Shown: positions 12,253 to 23,178 of the stretch, piece by piece
Layout: each line of letters starts with the position of its first letter
How positions within the stretch are numbered: the first letter of the stretch is position 1
Assembly: GCF_026151205.1 (NCBI RefSeq)
Contig: NC_087078.1
Location: forward strand, 10,798,175 to 10,862,174
Direction of reading: 5' to 3'
DNA length: 64,000 nucleotides
DNA from: Bolinopsis microptera
Lineage: Eukaryota; Ctenophora; Tentaculata; Lobata; Bolinopsidae
Notes under the pieces: model-generated
Seen by the model: only the letters and a program-made list of their open reading frames with translations
What the model was told of the DNA's origin: nothing
Databases searched by the model: none
Translations under genes and position numbers: made by a program

Positions 12253-13799
12253 AATTAGCTCGTATTCAGATTGAACAATTTTGAAGTCAAATAAATGTTG
12301 TTTCTTTTAGACTTAAATAAACAATATGGATGTAGTCCGAAAGTAATTTGTCTACTAAATAACATTTTGAAACTATGAACAAAATTGGCGAAAATTTGCC
12401 GTAGATGTGACCAAAAAACTACGCGCAGAACTAAATATTTCTTCATAGACGCGTGAAAATTTTTGAGTTTAACATTGAATATTTTAGCTTGGTTATTGTA
12501 ATACTTAATTTTCAAGTCTCTATCCGATAACTAAATATTTTATCTTTACGACAGTATAAAATTTGTTTGTATATTTGCTAAATTAAAAAAACAGTAGGAA
12601 TAGAAACGTCGAAGGTCTTGCGCTTATTTCAGTCCCAAAATATACTCTAATCATAAACTTCATAAAACCCACTGAAAATGATGTCTACAGGCATATTAAG
12701 CCCTTACACCTTCCCAAATCATTTAGCAAGGATTCAGAGCCAGTTTTTAAAATTAGCTTTCGAATATCATTGTTAAGACATAAAACTATAAATAAATGAG
12801 TGCCTTTTTCTCTTTCGTCTCGATAGTTTCTCTTTCATTTTAACATTATACATTAGTAAAAGCAATCAGCGATCTTTATTAATCATTGAAAGAGTAGAGT
12901 AATTGGTCCTCGTCAATGTTTAGTGTCTGATTACAGTTTCGGTCCGACCTCCACAACTGAAAAGATATTGGGGGTATTATCAGTTATGTAAATGGAAAAA
13001 TTATATTTGCATCATAAAACTATGAAAACATTGAAACTAATGTTTTTGAAGGCTCGCCTATTCGTTTAAGCAATCAAATAGTCAGTGCATGCACAGTAAA
13101 GAACAGTTGAAGGCACCGGGAATTTTCAAATATAACCTCTGTCTACTATCAAGTATCAGACCACACACTCCACTATCCACTATGTACTATAATGTACAAT
13201 GGCAATTAAAATGTGTTCCCGCCATTTTAAAATGCGCGCATCTTGCGCCGTGACCATGATGGTCACAGCGCATGCTGGTGAACGGAGGTAGGCTGGTGAA
13301 CGAGTTATTGGGACAAAATTGGAACATTTTGGAACATTGGTTACATCGGTTGTAGACATGCAGTGATTCCCAAACTTGGTTTGAGTGGTCCTAGGACCAA
13401 TCTAAACGCTTTCCGGCCAGTTTTAAACCGTTCTGAGCACTTTTAGTTTTAGGAGAATATTAATTTTTGTTCATTTTCGTGCATTCCATGAACCTGGGTA
13501 ATTTTCATGCTCATTGGAATTTAGAAGGTAAAATAACTCACATAACAGTGCTCCCGACAAGTTTCACGGATATAGTGATTGAGTTTCTAGTCACCTAGCC
13601 TCTTGGCCTGAAAGATTTCTTGTTCGGCAGGGTGACTGCTTGAACGTCAACTTCAACCTTTCCCACTGTGCACTGCATCGAATCGAGGTAGAGTTGTTAA
13701 CTGAAATATTACATTCAGTCTAGCGACCTTTAAATCTGGGTCAAACTTAGTATTTCTGAAAGTTTCGCAAAATTTTATTGATTACAGAGGGTGTGTCAC
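12253..13799. other. AT-rich stretch without recognised genes
   Basis: Both strands were read here without finding a convincing coding exon, RNA gene or structured repeat. A short GC-richer patch near 13220-13330 contains a doubled ctggtgaacg motif. Confidence 0.5.
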
Positions 13800-14150
13800 G
13801 CCACTCTCTCCTTAAGATCTTGCAGATGTTAGCACCATACCGTACCTGTTCATTATAATAGCCCTAGACTATTGCATGAGACAAGCCTTAAGCAAGCACC
13901 CTGAAATAGGATTTACCATTAAGCCTTATAGGAGTAGGAGAGTCAAGGTGGAGAAGATATCGGTCACTGGTTTTGTGGATGACATTGCTCTGATAGCAGA
14001 TACTGAAAAGGAGACAGAGACGCTGATGCAAGAGATAGAAAGGGTTGCTGCCACAGTGGGACTTAGAATGAATGAAGGGAAAAACTAAATTCATTACTCA
14101 GAACATCGAGAACCCTGATACCATCAAGTCTCTGGGTAACCATGCTGAAA
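13800..14150 (+). mobile_element. Non-LTR reverse transcriptase fragment
   Basis: The frame from about 13840 to 14088 reads PYLFIIIALDYCM, then an Arg-rich stretch, then VTGFVDDIALIADTEKETE and VGLRMNEGK. This is the RT active-site region with FVDD in place of the usual FADD or YADD, plus the following LINE motif. The frame then slips and continues weakly (TKFITQNIENPD) into the array. Truncated on both sides, so it is not an active element. Confidence 0.8.
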
Positions 14151-14330
14151 GAAAGCCTGTCTCTGAAGAAGGAGAGACGATAAAAACGTGATACGATACG
14201 GTATGTTGAAATAAAGCCTGTCTCTGAAGAAGGAGAGACGATAAAAACGTGATACGATACGGTATGTTGAAATAAAGCCAGTCTCTGAAGAAGGAGAGAT
14301 GATAAATACGTGATACGAAACGGTATGCGA
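14143..14330. repeat. Three copies of a ~63-bp tandem unit
   Basis: The unit contains cctgtctctgaagaaggaga and gtgatacgatacggtatg, with copies starting near 14150, 14213 and 14276. The third copy runs directly into the ~340-bp array, suggesting one unstable tract. Confidence 0.85.
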
Positions 14331-16190
14331 AAGCTATGTAGTTGATCAGACTTAAAGTTACGTGTTCTTAAGAGGGTGAGAGGTTCTTTAGTAAGGCCGA
14401 CTGATTAAATGAGGCTCTGAAATGAACAGGAATCTAGCAATAATAGCATGGAGAGTGGGGAAAATCAAAACGCGGAATAATAATCTAACTCTAAGTTAAC
14501 GATAAACTGGTACAGAAATCAAAAGTCCGAACACGGAGTCTAGGAGTAGGAAATAGCTGTGAACCAAACAAACAGAATGGCACCCGTGCATGATATATTA
14601 AAATATGTACCGTTCTAGGATGCCTCCGCAAACTTTTGCTCCTCTGTAAATGCATGTGTTAGTGCTGTAGCGAAAGCTATGTAGTCGATCAGACTTCAAG
14701 TTACGTGTTCTTATTAGGGTGAGAGGTTCTTTAGTAAGGCCGACTGATTAAATGAGGCTCTAAAATGAACGGGAATCTAGCAATAATAGCATGGAGAGTG
14801 GGGAAAATCAAAAAGCGGAATAAATAATCTAACTCTATAAGTTAACGATAAACTGGTACAGAAATCAAAAGTCCGAACAAGGAGTCTAGGAGTAGGAAAT
14901 AGCTGTGAACCAAACAAACAGAATGGCACCCGTGCATGATATATTAAAATATGTACCGTTCTAGGATGCCTCCGCAAACTTTTGCTCCTCTGTAAATGCA
15001 CGTGTTAGTGCTGTAGCGAAAGCTATGTAGTCGATCAGACTTCAAGTTACGTGTTCTTATTAGGGTGAGAGGTTCTTTAGTAAGGCCGACTGATTAAATG
15101 AGGCTCTGAAATGAACAGGAATCTAGCAATAATAGCATGGAGAGTGGGGAAAATCAAAACGCGGAATAATAATCTAACTCTAAGTTAACGATAAACTGGT
15201 ACAGAAATCAAAAGTCTAGGAGTAGGAAATAACTGTGAACCAAACAAACAGAATGGCACCCGTGCATGATATGTTAAAATATGTACCGTTCTAGGATGCC
15301 TCCGCAAACTTTTGCTCCTCTGTAAATGCACGTGTTAGTGCTGTAGCGAAAGCTATGTAGTCGATCAGACTTCAAGTTACGTGTTCTTATTAGGGTGAGA
15401 GGTTCTTTAGTAAGGCCGACTGATTAAATGAGGCTCTGAAATGAACGGGAATCTAGCAATAATAGCATGGAGAGTGGGGAAAATCAAAAAGCGGAATAAA
15501 TAATCTAACTCTAAGTTAATGATAAACTGGTACAGAAATCAAAAGTCCGAACACGGAGTTTAGGAGTAGGAAATAGCTGTGAACCTAACAAACAGAATGG
15601 CACCCGTGCATGATATATTAAAATATGTACCGTTCTAGGATGCCTCCGCAAACTTTTGCTCCTCTGTAAATGCACGTGTTAGTGCTGTAGCGAAAGCTAT
15701 GTAGTTGATCAGACTTAAAGTTACGTGTTCTTAAGAGGGTGAGAGGTTCTTTAGTAAGGCCGACTGATTAAATGAGGCTCTAAAATGAACGGGAATCTAG
15801 CATGGAGAGTGGGGAAAATCAAAACGCGGAATAAATAATCTAACTCTAAGTTAACGATAAACTGGTACAGAAATCAAAAGTCCGAACACGGAGTCTAGGA
15901 GTAGGAAATAGCTGTGAACCAAACAAACAGAATGGCACCTGTGCATGATATGTTAAAATATGTACCGTTCTAGGATGCCTCCGCAAACTTTTGCTCCTCT
16001 GTAAATGCACGTGTTAGTGCTGTAGCGAAAGCTATGTAGTCGATCAGACTTCAAGTTACGTGTTCTTATTAGGGTGAGAGGTTCTTTAGTAAGGCCGACT
16101 GATTAAATGAGGCTCTAAAATGAACGGGAATCTAGCATGAAGACTGGGGAAAATCAAAAAGCGGAATAAATAATCTAACTCTAAGTTCTC
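14325..16190. repeat. ~340-bp satellite-like tandem array, about 5.4 copies
   Basis: The landmark gcgaaagctatgtagt recurs near 14325, 14669, 15015, 15348, 15688 and 16023, giving unit lengths of about 332-345 bp. Copies differ by point changes (gatcagacttaaag or gatcagacttcaag) and short indels (for example loss of the aataatagc segment in the last two copies). No conserved reading frame spans the units. Confidence 0.9.
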
Positions 16191-17590
16191 CACTACCTGA
16201 ATATTGATCGGGAACAGGTTAGCCGCGTATGTGGAAAGAGTGAGTTAGATTATAGGTAACAACGGGTAGTCTCAAGCTACCCGTCTTTGCACCGTAACTT
16301 AGCCATCTGATCTAGAAGAGGAAGGGAGGTTATCATCTACACATACTGTATTAGGAAGTTAATCGTGTCCTAGCTACAGATCATACCTTATTAAGAAGTT
16401 TATCGTATCCTGAAAAAAATACCTTATTAGGAAGTTTATCGTGTCCTAGAAACAGGCCATATAACAGAATTATCACTTTCTCCTCCTCCCAATCCACAGT
16501 ATTCCGGAGTTTCTGCAACGTCACTAAAACTGCAAAACATTGTAAGTTCATATGTAGATTCTATAAAAGGTTTGAATTAAAGCAGAGAGGTTAATAAGCA
16601 CTTATCATATTTAGATTATAGTTCAGTCAGTTTTTTTTGAGACGCCTCCATGAACCACCACGGGGCGACCTGCCCAGTAGTAAGAGCTGCCCAGTAGTAA
16701 GAGCTGCAGGAAATCACAAAAGCAATGAGGAATGTTGAAATTAAATGACTTTTGTCATTTATGGGTGCTTGTATAATAATTTTACCGCAAGATTTTGATA
16801 ATCTTTGTAATAAACTAGTGCAATGATTGGACAAGTCACAATCAACAATGATAAAAGTGTTTTATATAAAATAACCTAAAGCGAGAATGTCGTTAGTTAA
16901 CTATAAAATACAGTACCAAGCGATGTATTAAAGTAACACAATTATACTCGTTCTAATTGATATTAGCTTACTTTGATTCAACGAAAACCTACCTTTTATC
17001 TGCTTTCGTGAAATTCAAAAGTGATGTTAAAGTAACACGAGCCCTTTAAAGCTTGCAGGGGTTCCTCCTATTATCGTTGATCAATTATGTACCAAGTACA
17101 CTATGTAATACAGCAAAGTCGTCAGTCGATAACTGCTGTTAAAGCCATGAAAGTTCAAAGCGAGTGCAGAAACAAGAAATGGCGCGAAATCATAATGTTC
17201 AAGCCACACGTACAACGTATGATCTGCATTATGCTCCTTCATCAACTAATTCTAGTTTTAAACGATTTTGACACGCTAAAATGCGCGCGTGGATTTGCGC
17301 GGCGCGTAGAAAAATTTTAAAGCTGTCGGATAGAGGTTAATAAATTTTTCTACTGTCAACACAGCCCAAGTTATTCATGTTTTAATATCAAAAAATGTCC
17401 GATTTTTTTGTATTATTTTTAACTAATTTCCTTTTCAAATCGCTGCCACATCAAAATTATTTTACGAAAGTACATTAAATTTTCACAGAAAGCAAGCTCA
17501 ATCGTTTTAGAACTAAATTAAAAAAGAATTTAATATAAAAATGTTAAAACTTTAAAATTATCGATGGAATAAATTGCCAACGTCCAAATG
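16191..17590. other. Spacer with small local repeats, no gene recognised
   Basis: Three imperfect copies of ttaggaagtttatcgtgtcc lie between 16350 and 16455, and a doubled 15-mer (gcccagtagtaagagct) lies near 16670-16705. The rest is AT-rich with no supported exon. Confidence 0.5.
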
Positions 17591-18005
17591 TGTGTAAAAT
17601 ACGACGAAGGGAGGTCACAACACTGCGCGCAGGAGTGCCCTAGGATGTGACTAACGCGCGTGGAGCTAGTTTGTCATACTTTGTATGACCCGCCGCGCAC
17701 GAGTGCGCGGCTCCCCCTGTATCGTCGAAACTCTACTATAGTGAAGCGACCGTGGGGGTCACCACGTGATACAAAAGCTAATAGGGTATTTTTATGGTCC
17801 AAACTTAAATTTTTAAAGAATTAAAAGTAGCCGTATTGATCCTTCAAACCTACAATTTTAATGAACAATGAACTAAAATGAGCTGTATTCCGCCCTTAAA
17901 CTCAAAACTGCAACTTCAACTGAACTTATACCTTTTATTTCATGATTGGGTCGTAATTCAAAATTTAATTTGACAAGAAGTGGGGCTCATCGGGTCACTG
18001 CTTAA
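17591..18005. repeat. Dispersed repeat copy, inverted to 12.2 kb and direct to 9.1 kb
   Basis: The start (17605-17640) is the reverse complement of 12215-12252. The sequence then includes a gagtgcgcggctcccc block shared with the palindrome arm near 11320, and 17790-17990 is related to 9060-9250. It is a mosaic of the same local repeat family. Confidence 0.65.
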
Positions 18006-19400
18006 AATTACTATTTAAAAAACATATTACTATAAATGATATCAAAAAATTTATAAGACTGAAATTTTGATTCACGATGTCAATCTTTCGCATTTCGCCG
18101 ATTTGCATAAGATCTGGTTGCGAGAAGCATTATTGGATGCGCGCGCGACCCAGTAGTGCATCGCGCTACAAACTGAAATTTAACAGCAAAATAAAACTAC
18201 AAATTTAGGTTTCTGGCGGGCCGTGCATATTTACAATAGTGCACCGTGCATATTTCAACGAATTTTTCCTTACTACGAAAATTTCGAGCGCATTGTCAAA
18301 ATCCGTCGAATTTTCAAGATGGTAATTACGGGCCTGCTAAATCACATTACAGTCGGAGGTGGTGTCTTGTTGACATGAAGAAGAAGAGTATTGGCGGAGA
18401 ATTATTTTACCATAATTTTGATTGTAACGAATGGCATAAAATTGAATTATTGATTGTTTGACTGATTAATAGTAAAACAAAATTTTTTAGTAAAACAAAA
18501 TTTTTATTTACCACAAAACAATCGATACATATTTAATATTATTATACATTTACAAATAAATCTAAATTTAAATTCAGCTATATACACAATACACAGCCCG
18601 CCGCGCAGACAGCCACACATTGCTGAGAGATTCTTAGGTGCAGATGTAAGCGCCGTGCGCGCGAGGTTTTTTATCTTACAATTACACGTTACGTATATTA
18701 TTAATTATCAGAGAATTTTAGAAGCAAAATAATAATTGCATATTGGGAAAATTTCGGTCGTTAACGCAGTACAGGGCGTGGACACTGCAATGCTAATAAC
18801 GGAAAATTCGGAGGCACGAGTTTCATTCAGATACCCAATTTATAAGTGACATGTACTTGTATTAAATTTAGATAAATGTTAGCAATAATCGACGTTAACA
18901 TTGTGCAACTGTAAACTGCAAAATGTTAACGTCGATTATCACCAAATCACATCTAGCAAGTTACTAATTCTTTGCACAATATATGTTACGTCACTATAGC
19001 ATATGTCATTCATATTGTACGTTATATAAGATAAAAATAAACATTTTATAATTGTTTCAATGTTCAACACTGCTAAAAAACAAATGCCTACTAGCTTGCC
19101 CATCGATTAAGCAGTCGCCAAAACAAGGCTCAAAGTTAATTTACCTTCACACCTCGTTTTGGAGACTGAAGGATGTCAATAAATAAATAATGGATAATAT
19201 TAATACTGAATATGATGGATAACAGTGATTTCTCTCCGTGGAGACAGAGGTGCAAGAAAAAACATTGTTGATATAAACAGTCTAGATCTTAACTTGGAGC
19301 CACAAGCCCAAGGGTAATTTTTGATTGTTAAGGGAATTTTTTGAATTCTTAAAGGGTTGATTTTATATAGGGTCATCGCTATATTATGTGTATATTGTTT
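18006..19400. other. AT-rich spacer; one long hairpin only
   Basis: No coding exon was supported. Duplicated short tracts (agtaaaacaaaatttttnn near 18480) and a 22-nt-stem hairpin at 18885-18939 are the only structures noticed. Confidence 0.5.
18885..18939. other. Hairpin, 22-nt stem with one mismatch
   Basis: Left arm 18885-18906 and right arm 18918-18939 pair except at one position around an 11-nt loop. It could be a snapback repeat or a small-RNA precursor; the sequence alone cannot decide. Confidence 0.55.
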
Positions 19401-19436
19401 GAATAATTTTATTAATATGATGGATAATCAGTAATA

Positions 19437-19880
19437 TCAATAAAATCCACTATCACTAATCATGTTTTCGATGGGCAAGCACTCGCAACTGGATGCCGAA
19501 ACAAACGGCGCAAGTCTTGCACCGTTCATGCAGCATACGTCGCAAGATATCATGAGCTCCGTTAATGATCGACTGAAAAATCTAGCTTGCTTTACCAAGA
19601 AATTAGAATGCCATAATGCTCGAAAGCTTTTTTTTATCAAGATGCCGTGACCCGCCATATCGAAAGCTTTACTAAAATCAACGAGCACCGAGAGTAATAT
19701 TTCTCTATTGTTCAGGGAGTTGGTGAACCAGTTTTGTCCATTTAGTTTTGCATGCCTACAAGATTGGCTGGGTCTGAACACGTATTGGCCATCAAAAAGT
19801 GCGTTGATAGATTCAAGAAAATTAAGGATTGAGTTTACAAGTGTACTCCCAACGTTCCTTTGTATTGTTTTTTTAACTCA
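19437..19880 (-). mobile_element. Degenerate LINE reverse transcriptase fragment
   Basis: The minus strand reads FRPSQSCRHAKL, then LLSVLVDFSKAFDMAGHGIL, then QARFFSRSLTE. This is the RT block found in CR1/jockey-type LINEs (normally LLLIDFSKAFD with a YL-SNR motif downstream). The frame extends upstream as FLESINALFDGQYV to about 19860. It lacks the YADD box and is truncated. It sits just upstream of ASAH1 on the opposite strand. Confidence 0.75.
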
Positions 19881-20092
19881 ACCCATTGCATGTTCATTGC
19901 ATGTTCATTGCTTCTTTGAATTAAATTGTTCATACTCTGACGTTAGATCATCACTTTTATTACAGTTCTTTTATTACTGTACAATAGATATTAATTTGGT
20001 GAATAATTTGCCAACTAATGGCAAATTTTAAGTATACTTATTAAATTGTAATCAAGCTGAAAATCAAGCTGACTATCAAATTATTATTCAGG

Positions 20093-22327
20093 ATGAAGGT
20101 TGGAATTGCCCTAGTTCTCACAAGCCTCCTCTGTATTTGCTGCAATGGACAAGTTGTAGAAAAATGTCGCACGGACACATTTCCTCCCCCAGATGACACT
20201 AAACTGTCTACTGTTGTCGTTAATCTCAACAAAGCACCTGAACATCGATGGGATGAAGCTATTACTCCTTACAAAGCTGATATTGTGAGCCTGATTGAGA
20301 CCATCACTGGTAGGAAATTTCATCCATTATTAATGCTTCTATTATATTATCAGAAACACTTTCTATGACCCCTCATATTGTTAAGTTAAGTTCATATTTA
20401 AATTCAAACGTTTTACTAATTTAATAATCATTATGTTTTCTTATTCAGACAATGTGAATAAATATGTTCTTGAAGTAGCTGACATTGCATTTGATCTACT
20501 GCTGCAAACACTTCCAGATCCATATAAATCAGAAATAAAGGTATGTCCCAGTATAGATAGTTGTTTCTTTCGTACAATAGTCTCAAAACGATGTGACCTT
20601 GATCAAATTGTCTTAGACTTCTGTAACAGTGCTCTATAGAAAGGCGAGAAACCAGACCAATGGTCAATTGCCAACTGAAATAACTAAAATGAAGCAAGCT
20701 GGAACATAAAGCTTGTGCAGGAACCATGATTTACTTGATGATTGCTATTGCTCTGGCTAAGCTTGTCTAGAAGTATTAATTTTTGTTTTTCATCAGGGAG
20801 TTGCAAAGATACTTGGACTACCTGAGGGACAAGTTGTACTATACAACATATTCTATGAGCTTTTCACTGTAAGTTTTACATCGTTATTTGATGGTACATA
20901 ATTACAGTGTGCCCAACTGGACGACTTAAGATTTTGTTTCTCATAAACGCATGATCACAGTATCATATATCTAATGCAAGTTTAATAGCCATCTTATCTC
21001 TAGGTTTGTACATCTATTATTGAAGAAGATTCCAATGGACAGCTCTACCACGCCAGGAACTTAGACTTCGGTCTCTTCCTCGGATGGGACAATGCAAATG
21101 ACACCTGGCTTATGAGTGAACGTCTCAGAAAGATTGTTGTCAATATTGACTTCCAGCGAGATGGCAAAACTGTCTATCAGGTCAATTTTATTTCATATAC
21201 AACTACTTATAATATAACGTATAATAACTGCTTTTTTCTCCCATCAATCAGAAAAACAAAATTATGCCATCATAGAATATGGTTTCATGAATATAATTTA
21301 CAACGTTATTTCAGTCTGCATCATTTCTTGGATACGTTGGCCTGCTAACTGCTGTGAAACAGCCACTATTTACTCTAACTATAAACGAAAGATTCAACAA
21401 AGAGGGTGGTTTCGTTGGAATATATCGCTGGATCCTGGGAAACAGGCGAGTTGTTTTATAACACCAAAATCATATAATATAAGTGTACAGAACATGATGA
21501 AGATACGTACTGTATTCCCTATTCAATTATCAAATCAATCCCTACAAAGTAACACATTCATACTTGTTTAGCTGTAAAATATCTGATCTCAGGAACGCTA
21601 AATGGATGGGATTCCTGACCCGGGATGTTATGGAGAGCGCGAACAGTTACAGCGAGGCTAAGCACATGCTGAGTACCCAGGAGCTACTTGCTCCAGCATA
21701 CTATATTCTGGGAGGGAATAGTACTGGGGAGGGTGTTATCATTACAAGGGGACTCAACGGAGTAGAGGATTATCAGGTAAACAATGCAATGTCACATTTC
21801 TGTTTGTGGACTTGATTTCAATCAGATTTTAATTTTGTACTCATTTGTAAGTTTAAAAAAGTTTATTTTGAAATTTTGTTGCATTCTTTTATTGCATTCT
21901 TTTCTTTATTTACCTCAACTGAAGTAGCGTGTGTTGTCAGGAGCTGAACATAACGTCTGGTCGGTGGTTCTTGCTCCAGACAAACTATGACCCTTGGGAT
22001 GAGGCACCTTTCTTTGACGACAGGAGGACCCCTGGTAACATGTGTGTCAAACAGTGGGGTCAAGAGAACGTTGGTACGTAATAAAGTCAATCTAGTCACG
22101 TTACAAAGAAATTGAGGACACAAAAATAAACGAAATTTTGGGTGTACACTGCCACAGCATGTTTTACCACCTAATCTGAACCTTTCCTAGGATACAAGTC
22201 ACTGTTCAATGTGTTGAGCACTAAACCAAACCTGAACAAGCTAACAGTGTACAGCACTGTCATGACTGTCAGAGGTGATATCCAGAGCTGGCTACAGCAG
22301 TGTAAAACACCTTGCACACCCTGGTAA
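20093..22327 (+). CDS. ASAH1: Acid ceramidase (lysosomal, Ntn-hydrolase)
   Basis: Eight exons: 20093-20309, 20449-20540, 20797-20868, 21004-21180, 21315-21445, 21593-21776, 21941-22073 and 22191-22327 (TAA). They total 1,143 nt, or 380 residues, close to the ~395 of human acid ceramidase. The N-terminus is a signal peptide (VGIALVLTSLLCICCNGQ). Exon 4 opens with VCTSII, whose Cys matches the family's autocatalytic cleavage site and nucleophile, followed by ARNLDFGLFLGW. Further hallmarks are LTINERF, WILGN, APAYYILGGN, TNYDPW, FFDDRRTP and LSTKPNLNKLTVYSTVM, with a Cys-x3-Cys C-terminus. It should hydrolyse ceramide to sphingosine and fatty acid in lysosomes. Intron 5 uses a GC donor (21446-21447). 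The C-terminal match favours ASAH1 over the paralogue NAAA. Confidence 0.95.
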
Positions 22328-23178
22328 AACACTTTGGTAAACACCTTGTTCAGTGTACAATGTACAATGTACAGTGTACAGTGTGCACCTTGTGTGTACA
22401 GTCTGGTGATTTGAAAAGTGAAGGTTGGGATAAGCTAGGATCAGCACAGAGCCTGGGCATCTTCTTATCGATTATGGTCCGGATGAAGGCTTTCAATTTG
22501 CGCAACGCACGCTTAGTAACCCTTAGTAACGCTTAGTAACGGGAACTCTTTTGTTATTGAACTGAATGTTTTGTGTGGAGTGACGAAATTTAATATAATG
22601 TGGCCTATCAGAATGATACGTTTGATTTTTTAGAACGTTTTTAGCGGTAAGATTGATTTTTGTAAAGTTCATGATTTCGTAAGTTTTGATGTTTGATAGT
22701 TTTGGATTTTTATGATTTTCTAGCTTGCAAAATTTTTCCAATTTAAGACAGATTTCAGACTGTTTGGACAGATTTCAGTATTTTTATAATTGATTTATTT
22801 GTTTTTCAAAATTGTTGAGTGTTTTACAAAATCTTAGTTAATATAAAGAGTTTAAATGACTATCAATTATCGGTTCAATGATAAAGAACATAGTGCAGAA
22901 AGACAGATTATTATATCAAGATAAATCAAGACTGAGCCTTAACTTTCACGCATGTTTTACTTTTTAACCTTGATACGAAAGTTTGGAATCAAAGTTTAAA
23001 CATTGTAATGTACGTAATCAATTAAAATTGAATAATGATTTCTTTTCAATACGGTTGTTAACTTGAATATTCTCGACGTTTGTTCAAATACAACATCTAA
23101 TCAGTAATTCAGACAGTTCATTGTATCAAGAATAATTTTATGATTGCTTTAATACTAATAACCTACCTTATCAGAAAC
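22328..23178. other. Intergenic: short GTAC-rich repeats then AT-rich DNA
   Basis: A run of near-palindromic 10-mers (gtacaatgta, gtacagtgta) lies at 22345-22400 right after the ASAH1 stop. A doubled cttagtaacg follows near 22510-22540. No exon is supported in the remainder. Confidence 0.5.

Noticed and set aside
14325-16190. CRISPR-like array
   Set aside because: Units are ~340 bp with no unique spacers, and the genome is clearly animal.
20093-22327. N-acylethanolamine acid amidase (NAAA) identity
   Set aside because: The paralogue shares the fold, but the C-terminal LSTKPNLNKLTVYST block and the DFGLFLGW, WILGN and FFDDRRTP motifs follow acid ceramidase more closely.
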